Assembly (NCBI RefSeq): GCF_002917885.1
Contig: NZ_PQNY01000004.1
Location: 1-64,000 of the forward strand
DNA from: Flavobacterium croceum DSM 17960
Lineage (GTDB): Bacteria; Bacteroidota; Bacteroidia; Flavobacteriales; Flavobacteriaceae
Direction of reading: 5' to 3'
DNA: 64,000 nucleotides
The position numbers and the translations under genes were made by a program. The notes beneath the pieces were generated by a model, which did not search any database, was not told the origin of the DNA, and was given only the letters and a program-made list of their open reading frames with translations. Within the stretch, counting starts at the first letter, position 1. Each line of letters starts with the position of its first letter. Of the stretch, positions 16,185 through 24,342 are shown piece after piece.

Positions 16185-18356
16185 ATGATTCCAAAAGTAA
16201 CCCAAGAAATTATCGATTTAGGAGATGGAAGAACCATCACAATCGAAACAGGAAAATTAGCCAAACAAGCAGACGGATCTGTAGTGGTTCGTATGGGTGA
16301 TGCTATGCTTCTTGCAACAGCAGTATCTGCACGAACCTCCAATCCGGGGGTAGATTTTTTACCTCTTACTGTAGATTACCGTGAAAAATTTGCCGCAGCA
16401 GGGCGTTTCCCTGGCGGATTTTTTAAGCGTGAAGCTCGTCCAAGTGATGCCGAAGTACTTACCATGCGTTTAGTAGACCGTGTATTGCGTCCATTATTTC
16501 CAGACGATTATCATGCTGAAACTCAAATCATGATACAACTTATGTCTCATGATGAAAATGTAATGCCCGACGCATTAGCAGGATTGGCTGCTTCTGCAGC
16601 ATTAGCCGTATCAGATATTCCTTTTTACAACCTTATTTCTGAAGTAAGAGTAGGTCGTATTGACGGAAAATTAGTAATCAATCCAAGCAGAGAAGAATTA
16701 GAAAAATCAGACATTGACATGATGATTGGTGCTTCTATGGATTCTGTTGCTATGGTAGAAGGTGAAATGAAAGAAATTTCTGAAGCCGAAATGGTAGAAG
16801 CTATCAAGTTTGCTCATGAAGCTATAAAAGTTCAAATTTTAGCGCAACAACGCTTACGTGAAGCTGTAGGTTCACCAGAATACAGAACTTATGAAGGTGA
16901 AATAGAAGACGAACAAGTTTATAAAAAAGTAAAAGAAGCAGCATACGATAAATGCTACGCAATAGCGCAAGAGGCTTCTGGAAAAAGTGAGAGAAGCGAA
17001 AAATTTGCCACTGTAAAAGAAGAATGTAAAGCTCTTTTTACAGAAGAAGAATATGCCGAAAACCCAGACTTAGCTGGATTGGTTGGAAAGTATTTTTATA
17101 AAACAAATAAAGAAGCCGTTCGTAATGTTATTCTTGAAAAAGGTTTACGTTTAGACGGAAGAAAAACCACCGAAATAAGACCTATATGGTGTGAGGTAGA
17201 TTATTTACCTTCTACACACGGTTCTGCAATATTTACACGTGGAGAAACTCAAGCATTAGCTACTGTAACATTAGGAACTTCAAGAGAAGCCAACGTTATA
17301 GATTCGCCAAGTGAACAAGGAGAAGAAAAATTTTATTTACACTACAACTTCCCACCTTTTTCAACAGGAGAAGCAAAACCATTAAGAGGTACTTCACGTA
17401 GAGAAGTAGGTCATGGAAATTTAGCACAACGCGCTTTAAAAAACATGATACCTGCCGATTGTCCTTATACCATTCGTGTGGTTTCAGAAGTCTTAGAATC
17501 TAATGGTTCTTCGTCTATGGCAACTGTTTGTTCGGGTACGTTAGCACTTATGGATGCTGGTGTACAAATGGTAAAACCTGTTTCGGGTATTGCCATGGGA
17601 TTAATAACCGATGGAGAAAAATTTGCTGTATTATCTGACATATTAGGCGATGAAGATCATTTAGGAGATATGGACTTCAAAGTTACTGGTACTGCCGATG
17701 GTATTACTGCTTGCCAAATGGATATAAAAATTGAAGGCTTACGCTACGATATTATGGAGCAAGCATTGGCACAAGCTCGCGATGGCAGAATGCACATACT
17801 TGGAAAAATAACAGAAACTTTAGATACACCTAGAGCAACTGTTAAACCAAAAGCTCCAAAAATTGTAATGACTACAATACCTGGAAGTTTTATTGGAGCA
17901 CTTATTGGCCCTGGTGGAAAACATATTCAAGAACTACAAAAAGCAACCGAAACTACTATTGTTATTAACGAAGTAGACGAACAAGGTGTTGTAGAAATTC
18001 TAGGTACCAATCAAGCAGGTATAGATGCTGTACTTGCTCGAATAGACGCTATGACTTTTAAACCACAAGTTGGCGAAACTTATGAAGTAAAAGTAATAAA
18101 AATGCTAGATTTTGGTGCTGTAGTAGAATATACAAGTGCGCCAGGTAATGAAGTTTTACTACACGTTTCGGAATTAGCTTGGGAACGAACAGAGAAACCT
18201 TCTGATGTAGTAAATATGGGCGATGTATTTAATGTAAAATATTTAGGCATTGACCCTAAAACTAGAAAAGAAAAAGTTTCTAGAAAACAGTTATTACCTC
18301 GTCCGCCAAGAGAAGATAAAAAACCAGAACAAAAGAAAGAAAATCCGCAAGGATAA
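16185..18356 (+). CDS. pnp: Polyribonucleotide nucleotidyltransferase (PNPase)
   Basis: 723 residues, normal length. Two RNase PH-like domains (about 10-145 and 320-545; the second holds [12 protein letters not shown] and the active-site region [20 protein letters not shown]), separated by an all-helical segment. A KH domain follows with the GxxG loop in [14 protein letters not shown], then an S1 domain ([21 protein letters not shown]). The C-terminus ends in a basic, charged tail. It degrades RNA 3' to 5' by phosphorolysis and is a main enzyme of mRNA turnover. The ATG at 16185 follows an AT-rich leader; no consensus promoter was found in the short gap after the rpsO terminator. Confidence 0.97.
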   Translation: MIPKVTQEIIDLGDGRTITIETGKLAKQADGSVVVRMGDAMLLATAVSARTSNPGVDFLPLTVDYREKFAAAGRFPGGFFKREARPSDAEVLTMRLVDRVLRPLFPDDYHAETQIMIQLMSHDENVMPDALAGLAASAALAVSDIPFYNLISEVRVGRIDGKLVINPSREELEKSDIDMMIGASMDSVAMVEGEMKEISEAEMVEAIKFAHEAIKVQILAQQRLREAVGSPEYRTYEGEIEDEQVYKKVKEAAYDKCYAIAQEASGKSERSEKFATVKEECKALFTEEEYAENPDLAGLVGKYFYKTNKEAVRNVILEKGLRLDGRKTTEIRPIWCEVDYLPSTHGSAIFTRGETQALATVTLGTSREANVIDSPSEQGEEKFYLHYNFPPFSTGEAKPLRGTSRREVGHGNLAQRALKNMIPADCPYTIRVVSEVLESNGSSSMATVCSGTLALMDAGVQMVKPVSGIAMGLITDGEKFAVLSDILGDEDHLGDMDFKVTGTADGITACQMDIKIEGLRYDIMEQALAQARDGRMHILGKITETLDTPRATVKPKAPKIVMTTIPGSFIGALIGPGGKHIQELQKATETTIVINEVDEQGVVEILGTNQAGIDAVLARIDAMTFKPQVGETYEVKVIKMLDFGAVVEYTSAPGNEVLLHVSELAWERTEKPSDVVNMGDVFNVKYLGIDPKTRKEKVSRKQLLPRPPREDKKPEQKKENPQG

Positions 18357-18374
18357 TCAAGTATTAAATAACTT

Positions 18375-18413
18375 AAAGAGGCTGTCTACAAAATGTAAGC
18401 AGCCTCTTTTTTT
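18375..18413 (+). terminator. pnp terminator
   Basis: Perfect 10-base stem AAAGAGGCTG (18375-18384) and CAGCCTCTTT (18400-18409), followed by TTTT. The convergent minus-strand gene stops 10 bases further on. Confidence 0.87.
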
Positions 18414-18422
18414 GTATCGCTA

Positions 18423-19040
18423 TTAAAAATTCCAACTACCTGAAATACCATAGTGAATAGATGAACCTCCAAAGTTTTTCTCAACTTTAGAAGTAAACAA
18501 ATCGTAAGGAGCATATTGATAGCTACACAAAACACCAAAACCATGATAAACGACTTTAAACCCTTGGCTAACCCCAATAGTGTGCAATGTTGGGTTTAAG
18601 TCTATTTCGCTATAAATTTCATCTTTTGGTTTTGAATAATGTAAGTACTTCCAACCTAAACCTGTGTTGGTTTCAATATGAAAATTTTCATTTCTAGATT
18701 GAACTAAAAATCGGGTGTAGCGGAATCCTAAAAACAATGCCGACTTGCTACCATCTAGCTCAATTTTTTGATTCTCAAAATCGTAGGGTATATCTTTTCC
18801 TTTAGCAATAGCACTTAATTCTAAACCAAAATCAACAAATTGGCGTTTAGCTATTTTGGTTCGCATAAAAAATGCAGTCGTAATAGAACTCTCGTACTTA
18901 TTTTCCAAATTGCCTAAAGGTTTGCCAAAACTTACTTCAAGAATGTTTCTTTTAAAAACATCTACCTTTGGAAAAACAATGGTATCTTGCGCTTGTAGCT
19001 TGAATACCAATAATATAAAAAATAGCTTAATTCTAATCAT
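18423..19040 (-). CDS. Probable outer membrane beta-barrel protein, unknown function
   Basis: 205 residues. Signal peptide MIRIKLFFILLVFKLQAQ. The mature protein has alternating polar and aromatic residues typical of short beta strands (FVDFGLELSA, SALFLGFRYTRFLV, NTGLGWKYLHY, FGVLCSYQYAPYD) and ends in the strand SIHYGISGSWNF, whose final Phe is the usual barrel-assembly signal. It overlaps the end of the lipoprotein gene upstream by 8 bases, so the two are co-translated. Function unknown. Confidence 0.7.
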   Translation of the reverse strand: MIRIKLFFILLVFKLQAQDTIVFPKVDVFKRNILEVSFGKPLGNLENKYESSITTAFFMRTKIAKRQFVDFGLELSAIAKGKDIPYDFENQKIELDGSKSALFLGFRYTRFLVQSRNENFHIETNTGLGWKYLHYSKPKDEIYSEIDLNPTLHTIGVSQGFKVVYHGFGVLCSYQYAPYDLFTSKVEKNFGGSSIHYGISGSWNF

Positions 19041-19638
19041 GATTTATTGTTTTAAAAATATATTCTTCGCCATATGAATTTCCTGCTCCAAATAAAAGTA
19101 CTGCTCCTTCATTTGTAGAATTCATTTGAAACAAAATTGAACTGTTATTTGGGATTTGAATGGTAAATTTTGTCATTTCTTTGCTAATGAACAAAAACGG
19201 AAATGATATTGTTTCATAATTAATATAGAATATAAACCTCTTGCCTTGTCTTTTTCCGAAAAAATTTAAAACATGAAACTTATTTTGATTATCATAAAAT
19301 TTTATATACAATTGATTTTCTACTATATGAGCCTCAATAGGTTTTGAATAATTAATAGTTGTATTGTTTGATAAAGTTTTCATAAAACTTCTAGTATAAA
19401 CCTTATCATTACATGGTGTTTCAAGGGTATCCAATTTATCATAAAACTGAAATTGGGCTGTTTTTGGAATTTTTTTAAACTCCTCTTTGTTTATTAAATT
19501 TTGAACACTACATGATGTTAAAAAAAGAACAAACACAAACCGACTACTTCTTTTAAAGTATTGATTTACAATTTTTGAATAATGTTTTAAATCTTTTTCT
19601 CGAAAAAACTCAAAACATTCTTTATTAATTTTTTTCAT
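19033..19638 (-). CDS. Probable lipoprotein of unknown function
   Basis: 201 residues. A hydrophobic stretch ending in a lipobox-like site, FVLFLTSCSV, lies unusually far in, at about residues 34-45, after a long charged N-terminus. No in-frame ATG, GTG or TTG closer to it was seen, so either the long n-region is real or the start is unusual. The mature part has no recognised motif. The gene is divergent from the regulator at 19742 and shares its operator region; it is translationally coupled to the beta-barrel gene downstream. Inference: an envelope pair controlled by that regulator. Confidence 0.65.
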   Translation of the reverse strand: MKKINKECFEFFREKDLKHYSKIVNQYFKRSSRFVFVLFLTSCSVQNLINKEEFKKIPKTAQFQFYDKLDTLETPCNDKVYTRSFMKTLSNNTTINYSKPIEAHIVENQLYIKFYDNQNKFHVLNFFGKRQGKRFIFYINYETISFPFLFISKEMTKFTIQIPNNSSILFQMNSTNEGAVLLFGAGNSYGEEYIFKTINHD

Positions 19639-19662
19639 AATTTATGGTTTAAAATTACGAAT

Positions 19663-19670
19663 CAAAATTA
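19663..19670 (-). promoter_or_regulatory. Candidate -7 box of the lipoprotein/barrel pair
   Basis: Minus-strand TAATTTTG fits TAnnTTTG; leader of about 18 bases to the ATG at 19638. It abuts the palindromic site at 19671-19685. Confidence 0.45.
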
Positions 19671-19685
19671 TTGTGATTAACACAA
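19671..19685. promoter_or_regulatory. Operator-like site 1 (TTGTGATTAACACAA)
   Basis: Inverted repeat TTGTG-N5-CACAA directly next to the minus-strand -7 box. Closely related to site 2 at 19723-19737, 52 bases away (about five helical turns). Confidence 0.45.
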
Positions 19686-19717
19686 TTTTATTAGCGATAA
19701 ATAATTATAATTTTTTA

Positions 19718-19725
19718 TATATTTG
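19718..19725 (+). promoter_or_regulatory. Candidate -7 box of the regulator gene
   Basis: TATATTTG fits TAnnTTTG and lies 16 bases before the ATG at 19742. It overlaps operator-like site 2, which would suit autoregulation. Confidence 0.45.
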
Positions 19726-19737
19726 TGATAATCGCAA
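19723..19737. promoter_or_regulatory. Operator-like site 2 (TTGTGATAATCGCAA)
   Basis: Imperfect inverted repeat matching site 1 at 11 of 15 positions (shared TTGTGAT and CAA ends). It covers the end of the plus-strand -7 box and the likely transcription start. Confidence 0.42.
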
Positions 19738-19741
19738 AATA

Positions 19742-20701
19742 ATGAATACACAAGAATTACTTTTAAAAACCATTAGAGATATAATACCTTCAGATACTTC
19801 TTTAATTGATGCAATAGCATCTGTATTAGACATCAGCTACGATGCTTCACACAGAAGGGTTTCCTTGAAAAGTAAATTCTCTATAGAAGAAACAGTGTGC
19901 TTATGCAATTTTTATAAAATATCAATGGATAGTATGTTTGGAAACAAAAACAATGTTGTTTTTAGCCAAACAAAAGAGGTAAAATCTATAGATGATTTAA
20001 TATTATACTTTAAAGATTCTGTAAGTTATTTACAAGAATTTAAAAATACAGATGCTACTTTGTATTATTCTGCCAAAGACATTCCGTTATTTTACACTAT
20101 AGGCGGTAGTTTATTGTCAAAATTCAAACTCTATGTTTGGTTGAATTTATTATTAGGAAAAGAAAGCATTACTCCTTTTGAAAAATTTCATTTAAACCAA
20201 AATTTATTTCAATACACATTGGAACTTCAATCAATCTATCAAGATGTTTCTATACATGAAATATGGAATGATACTACTATAAACAGTAGTATTCAACAAA
20301 TATTTTACTTTTTTGAAGCAGGATTAGTAACTCAAGAAAATGCCATTTTACTATATGAGGATATTAAAAATATTCTTCAAGAAATAGAAGATAAATGCAG
20401 TAAAAACTCCAAAAATTACCATCTATATTATAACGAACTCTTAATTCTAAATAACAATGTACTAATAAAAAACCAACAAATTAGTAAATTATTTGTTCCA
20501 TATACTATGCTTGGCTATTTTATTACCAGCGATTTATATACCACAAAAAATGCCGCTGTCTATTTTGCAGATCAATTAAAGAATTCCAAATCCCTAAATC
20601 TGTCGGGAACTAAAGACCGAAAAATGTTTTTTAACAAAGCGCATCAAAAAATAGAATACTATATACAACGGATTAATAATCATTTTTCAATAGATTTTTA
20701 A
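19742..20701 (+). CDS. Probable DNA-binding transcriptional regulator
   Basis: 319 residues from the ATG at 19742. An in-frame ATG at 19673 would start upstream of the predicted promoter and through the operators, so it is rejected. The first 65 residues look like a helix-turn-helix of the XRE/BetR kind (LIDAIASVLDISYDASHRRVS, then FSIEETVCLCNFYKISMDSMF). The rest is a long helical region without recognised motifs, perhaps for ligand binding or oligomerization. Divergent from the lipoprotein/barrel pair with two related palindromes between them, so local regulation is likely. The family assignment is by eye. Confidence 0.65.
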   Translation: MNTQELLLKTIRDIIPSDTSLIDAIASVLDISYDASHRRVSLKSKFSIEETVCLCNFYKISMDSMFGNKNNVVFSQTKEVKSIDDLILYFKDSVSYLQEFKNTDATLYYSAKDIPLFYTIGGSLLSKFKLYVWLNLLLGKESITPFEKFHLNQNLFQYTLELQSIYQDVSIHEIWNDTTINSSIQQIFYFFEAGLVTQENAILLYEDIKNILQEIEDKCSKNSKNYHLYYNELLILNNNVLIKNQQISKLFVPYTMLGYFITSDLYTTKNAAVYFADQLKNSKSLNLSGTKDRKMFFNKAHQKIEYYIQRINNHFSIDF

Positions 20702-20703
20702 TT

Positions 20704-20725
20704 TTTTTTGTAACTTTTTTGTAAC
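20704..20725. repeat. Tandem 11-bp direct repeat upstream of rpoD
   Basis: TTTTTTGTAAC occurs twice with no gap (20704-20714 and 20715-20725), 48 bases before the rpoD ATG. It may supply -33-like TTG elements or be a regulator site; no good -7 box follows. Confidence 0.6.
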
Positions 20726-20758
20726 ACCCAACGTATAACAACTCGAACACTTTAAAGT

Positions 20759-20765
20759 AAAGGAG
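20759..20765 (+). promoter_or_regulatory. Shine-Dalgarno sequence of rpoD
   Basis: AAAGGAG ends 8 bases before the ATG at 20774. Clear Shine-Dalgarno sites are rare in Bacteroidota; this one fixes the rpoD start. Confidence 0.75.
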
Positions 20766-20773
20766 AAAAATAC

Positions 20774-21637
20774 ATGAGACAGCTCAAAATCACCAAACAG
20801 GTTACCAATCGTGAAACCGCATCTTTAGACAAATACCTACAAGAAATTGGTAAAGTGGATTTGATTACTGCCGATGAAGAAGTAGAATTGGCGCAACGTA
20901 TAAAAGCTGGAGACCAACGCGCTTTGGAAAAATTAACTAAGGCTAATTTGCGTTTTGTGGTTTCGGTAGCAAAACAGTATCAAAATCAAGGACTTACACT
21001 TCCCGATTTAATTAACGAAGGAAACTTAGGTTTGATTAAAGCTGCACAACGTTTTGATGAAACTCGTGGTTTTAAATTCATTTCGTATGCCGTTTGGTGG
21101 ATTCGTCAATCGATTCTTCAAGCACTAGCAGAACAATCTCGTATTGTGCGTTTGCCTTTAAACAAAATTGGTTCTATCAATAAAATTAATAAAATGTATG
21201 CTTTGTTAGAGCAATCTAACGAGCGTCCACCAAGTGCTGAAGAAATTGCTAAAGAATTGGATATGACTGTAAATGATGTAAAAGAGTCAATGAAAAACTC
21301 TGGTCGTCATTTATCTATGGACGCACCTCTTGTAGAAGGTGAAGATTCTAACTTATACGACGTTTTACGTTCTGGGGAATCACCAAATCCTGATAGAGAA
21401 TTAATTCACGAATCGTTACGTACAGAAATTGAGCGTTCATTAGAAACCTTAACTCCAAGAGAAGCCGATGTAGTGCGCTTATATTTTGGTTTAGGCGACC
21501 AACACCCAATGACTTTGGAAGAAATTGGAGAAACTTTTGACTTAACTCGTGAGCGTGTACGCCAAATTAAAGAAAAAGCTATTCGTAGATTAAAACATAC
21601 TTCTAGAAGTAAAATCTTGAAAACATATTTAGGATAA
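20774..21637 (+). CDS. rpoD: Primary sigma factor RpoD/SigA (short Bacteroidota type)
   Basis: 287 residues. It lacks the long acidic N-terminal region 1.1 of proteobacterial sigma-70, as is normal in this phylum. Region 1.2 is at [18 protein letters not shown]. Region 2 is at [29 protein letters not shown] and [15 protein letters not shown]. Region 3 is at [14 protein letters not shown]. Region 4 contains the helix-turn-helix [25 protein letters not shown]. It directs RNA polymerase to the TTTG/TAnnTTTG promoters seen through the window. The start is supported by a Shine-Dalgarno sequence, and a tandem repeat lies upstream. Two terminators follow. Confidence 0.98.
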   Translation: MRQLKITKQVTNRETASLDKYLQEIGKVDLITADEEVELAQRIKAGDQRALEKLTKANLRFVVSVAKQYQNQGLTLPDLINEGNLGLIKAAQRFDETRGFKFISYAVWWIRQSILQALAEQSRIVRLPLNKIGSINKINKMYALLEQSNERPPSAEEIAKELDMTVNDVKESMKNSGRHLSMDAPLVEGEDSNLYDVLRSGESPNPDRELIHESLRTEIERSLETLTPREADVVRLYFGLGDQHPMTLEEIGETFDLTRERVRQIKEKAIRRLKHTSRSKILKTYLG

Positions 21638-21652
21638 TCCTATAAACGCAAC

Positions 21653-21678
21653 AACAGTTTCAAAACTGTTCGTTTTTT
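21653..21678 (+). terminator. First rpoD terminator
   Basis: AACAGTT (21653-21659), loop TCAA, AACTGTT (21664-21670), then CG and six T. Lies 15 bases past the rpoD stop. Confidence 0.78.
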
Positions 21679-21679
21679 G

Positions 21680-21975
21680 ATTGATGATTGAAACTCCGGC
21701 TGATTACCGGAGTTTTATTTTTAAAACAACTTCAAAATTCATTATTCGTTGTTCGTTATTCATTGTTAAATTCCAAAAATTTTGAGTATTCAACTTGGAA
21801 TTTTGAATTTTGAAATGTTTTAAATATTGATGATTGAAACTCCATCTGATTACCAGAGTTTTATTTTTAAAACAACTTCAAAATTCATTATTCGTTGTTC
21901 GTTATTCATTGTTGAATTCCAAAAATTTTGAATATTCAACTTGGAATTTTGAATGTTGAAATGTTTTAAATATTG
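21680..21975. repeat. 146-bp tandem duplication between rpoD and rpe
   Basis: Two copies with period 146 (21680-21825 and 21826-21971; identity continues to 21975). They differ at only a few positions. Each holds a terminator-like hairpin, a block built from TTCATT and TTCGTT motifs, and nested inverted repeats (TTCAAAATTC/GAATTTTGAA and AAATTCCAA/TTGGAATTT). No coding frame. The hairpin is perfect in copy 1 and decayed in copy 2. The right end of copy 2 supplies the -33 region of the rpe promoter. Confidence 0.9.
21691..21722 (+). terminator. Second rpoD terminator, inside repeat copy 1
   Basis: Perfect 9-base stem AAACTCCGG (21691-21699) and CCGGAGTTT (21707-21715), loop CTGATTA, then a T-rich run. 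The equivalent in copy 2 (21837-21868) keeps only six pairs. Confidence 0.85.
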
Positions 21976-21983
21976 TACATTTG
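21956..21983 (+). promoter_or_regulatory. Candidate rpe promoter
   Basis: TTG (21956-21958), 17 bases, TACATTTG (21976-21983), then C. Leader of about 70 bases to the ATG at 22059. The -33 part lies in repeat copy 2. Confidence 0.58.
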
Positions 21984-22058
21984 CAAAACAACAATAAGGT
22001 TGAATATTCAATGTTGGACAACGAATTTTGAAATCTTAAATACAACACAAACTACAAA

Positions 22059-22718
22059 ATGAAAAACACACTTATTGCGCCATCAATTCTTGCTGCAGAT
22101 TTTGCCAATTTACAACGCGATATTGAAATGATTAACAATTCTGAAGCCGATTGGTTTCATATCGATATTATGGACGGCGTATTTGTGCCCAATATTTCGT
22201 TTGGAATGCCTGTTTTGGAAGCAATAACCAAACATACAAAAAAGATTATCGATGTACATTTAATGATTGTAGAACCCGATAGATATATTAAAAACTTTGC
22301 CTTATTGGGAGCTAATATACTTACTGTTCATTACGAAGCATGTACGCATTTACATAGAACAATTCAAGCCATAAAAGCCGAAGGTATGAAAGCGGGAGTA
22401 GCCTTAAACCCTCATACGTCTGTGTCTGTTTTGGAAGAAATTATTAATGATATAGATTTAGTGTTAATTATGAGCGTAAATCCTGGTTTTGGAGGTCAAT
22501 CGTTTATAGAAAACACGTATGCTAAAGTAGAGAAATTAAAAGATTTAATCCGCAAAAAAAACGCATCAACTCTTATTGAAATTGACGGTGGAGTTACAAG
22601 CAACAACGCTAAAAAACTTGTTGAAGCTGGAGCAGATTCTTTGGTTGCAGGTAGCTTTGTTTTTAATTCTATAAATCCTTTAGAAACGATACACGAACTT
22701 AAAAAAAGTTGCTATTAA
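22059..22718 (+). CDS. rpe: Ribulose-phosphate 3-epimerase
   Basis: 219 residues, normal length. TIM-barrel with the family marks: APSILAADFANL, the metal ligands in WFHIDIMDGVFVPNISFG, VDVHLMI-type strand (IDVHLMIVEP), the MSVNPGFGGQSFI loop and the C-terminal IDGGVTSNNAKKLVEAGAD phosphate site. It interconverts ribulose-5-phosphate and xylulose-5-phosphate in the pentose phosphate pathway. It ends overlapping the convergent CBS gene by 4 bases. Confidence 0.97.
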   Translation: MKNTLIAPSILAADFANLQRDIEMINNSEADWFHIDIMDGVFVPNISFGMPVLEAITKHTKKIIDVHLMIVEPDRYIKNFALLGANILTVHYEACTHLHRTIQAIKAEGMKAGVALNPHTSVSVLEEIINDIDLVLIMSVNPGFGGQSFIENTYAKVEKLKDLIRKKNASTLIEIDGGVTSNNAKKLVEAGADSLVAGSFVFNSINPLETIHELKKSCY

Positions 22719-23137
22719 TAATATTGTTGTAATAAATATTTAATTAAATCTGTAGTTGTTACAATACCTACCAAAATTTCGTCTTGTACTACAGGCAAAG
22801 CGTGAAATTCTTTTGCTGACAATATTTCTGCTACATCTTTAATAGATGTTTCTGGCGAAACTTTCACTAATTTTCTAGCCATTACTTGTTCTACTGTAAA
22901 CATATTGTAAACGGTTACATCTATTTCGTTTTCATCGTCATCTAATGCATCTGCAAAGGAAATACGCAACAAATCGGTATAACTTAGCATGCCTACAATT
23001 TTGTTGCCAGACACAACTGGTATATGACGTATATGATATTTTTTAAAAAGTGATTCTGCTTTGGTTAAATCGTCTGACAAATTAAGTTTGATAACATTTT
23101 TTGTCATTATGGTCGAAATTGGAACATTGTTTTTCAT
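22715..23137 (-). CDS. CBS domain protein
   Basis: 140 residues made of two CBS domains: IMTKNVIKLNLSDDLTKAESLF ... HIPVVSGNKIVGMLSYTDLLRI, and QVMARKLVKVSPETSIKDVAEIL ... ALPVVQDEILVGIVTTTDLIKYL. No attached effector domain. CBS pairs bind adenine nucleotides such as AMP, ATP or cyclic dinucleotides and act as sensors; the partner is unknown. Convergent with rpe, single gene. Confidence 0.9.
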   Translation of the reverse strand: MKNNVPISTIMTKNVIKLNLSDDLTKAESLFKKYHIRHIPVVSGNKIVGMLSYTDLLRISFADALDDDENEIDVTVYNMFTVEQVMARKLVKVSPETSIKDVAEILSAKEFHALPVVQDEILVGIVTTTDLIKYLLQQYY

Positions 23138-23257
23138 AACTCAGGTATTATTATTTAAGTACCATAAAGTTAGCTCGACCTTTATCTAGAAAACATGACA
23201 AAAATCAAAATACACAACAAAAGAAATTAGTATACTAATGTTCTTTTTTTACCAAAA

Positions 23258-23929
23258 CTAGTTTGTTCTTTTCTTCAAAAATTTATAAAGTACCGGAAAA
23301 GTTGTAATAGCAATAATACCTATTACGATATATTCTATATAATGTTTTAGGTCGATACCTAAACTTTTTAAGAAAAATTCATACAAGTAGTGTCCAGAAA
23401 ATATCATTGAAAACGACCACAATACCGAACCTAATACATTATAAAAAAAGAAACGCTTTTTATCCATTTCAGCAATACCTGCTACTACAGGTGCAAAAGT
23501 TCTTACTATGGGCAAAAAACGTGCAAATACTACTGCTTTGCTTCCGTATTTGTCAAAAAAGTCTTTTGATTGATATAAATATTTTTTCTTAAAAAAGAAA
23601 TTATCTTGCTTCTTAAATAAATAATTTCCACTTTTTTTACCAAACCAGTAGCCAAAAGAGTTACCAATAATACCCATTAAAGATACCATGGCAGACAACA
23701 AAGTAACATTAAGAAAATCGTTTCCTGTAGAAAATTCTTTAACAAGTGTTTCGCTATATATTCCGCTTAAAAAAAGTAAACTATCTCCTGGCAGAAAAAA
23801 ACCTGCCAACAAACCTGTTTCGGCAAATACAATAAATAAAACTACATAAAGCCCTATTTTTATTCCTCCAAACTCTAGTAATATATAAAACTCTGGATTA
23901 AAAAGTTGTTTCCAGTCAAAATTATTCAT
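23258..23929 (-). CDS. DedA family inner membrane protein
   Basis: 223 residues with five to six hydrophobic segments. DedA/SNARE-associated (VTT) domain marks are present: ETGLLAGFFLPGDSLLFLSG, GNSFGYWFGKKSGN and the conserved FARFLPIVRTFAPVVAG motif with the functional Arg residues. The family supports undecaprenyl-phosphate or phospholipid flipping and membrane homeostasis; which lipid is not known here. Single gene. Confidence 0.92.
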   Translation of the reverse strand: MNNFDWKQLFNPEFYILLEFGGIKIGLYVVLFIVFAETGLLAGFFLPGDSLLFLSGIYSETLVKEFSTGNDFLNVTLLSAMVSLMGIIGNSFGYWFGKKSGNYLFKKQDNFFFKKKYLYQSKDFFDKYGSKAVVFARFLPIVRTFAPVVAGIAEMDKKRFFFYNVLGSVLWSFSMIFSGHYLYEFFLKSLGIDLKHYIEYIVIGIIAITTFPVLYKFLKKRTN

Positions 23930-24069
23930 GAAATATTATTTAGCCCGTGAAATTACAATTATTTATTCTCTATTAAAAAGTTTTAATAAAAAAATAAGAA
24001 AAAATGGAACTGTCTACAATATTTATTCTAACTCTATTAACTACATTTTTTTATCAAATACATAAAAAT

Positions 24070-24077
24070 TACATTTG
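24070..24077 (+). promoter_or_regulatory. Candidate -7 box of the 78-residue protein gene
   Basis: TACATTTG, part of a 21-base stretch identical to the promoter of the antiporter gene (14414-14434). TTTT at 24047-24050 is a weak -33. Confidence 0.52.
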
Positions 24078-24098
24078 CATTCTAAAAAGCACTAGAGC

Positions 24099-24335
24099 AT
24101 GAGACAAATCAAAATTATTTGGGATTTTAGAGGAGCCGATAGCTTGCAAATTGCCAAGCATCATGTTGTGCATTTAAAAGAATATGTTACTTTAGAAAAA
24201 CTTCCTATTTCTATAATTGATTTTGAAATAAAAAATGAAATGCACACAATAGCCTTTTTGGTGGTTACAGATGTGCATTTATTAAAAGTTCGCGATGAAC
24301 TAAAGCCACATAGAGCAGAATTATTTGTGGTTTAG
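24099..24335 (+). CDS. Small conserved-looking cytoplasmic protein, unknown function
   Basis: 78 residues, no signal peptide or membrane helix. The sequence (WDFRGADSLQIAKHHVVHLKEY ... LKPHRAELFVV) has balanced composition and an alternating beta/alpha pattern, so it is probably a real folded protein. I do not recognise the family. It has a promoter-like box 22 bases upstream and ends 7 bases before the convergent recQ stop codon. Confidence 0.65.
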   Translation: MRQIKIIWDFRGADSLQIAKHHVVHLKEYVTLEKLPISIIDFEIKNEMHTIAFLVVTDVHLLKVRDELKPHRAELFVV

Positions 24336-24342
24336 AACTCTA

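Noticed and set aside
19673..19741. Longer start for the regulator gene
   Set aside because: The extension crosses both operator-like sites and the -7 box, and its residues have no helix-turn-helix character.
21837..21868. Functional terminator in repeat copy 2
   Set aside because: Only six stem pairs remain, all AT-rich except two; treated as decayed.
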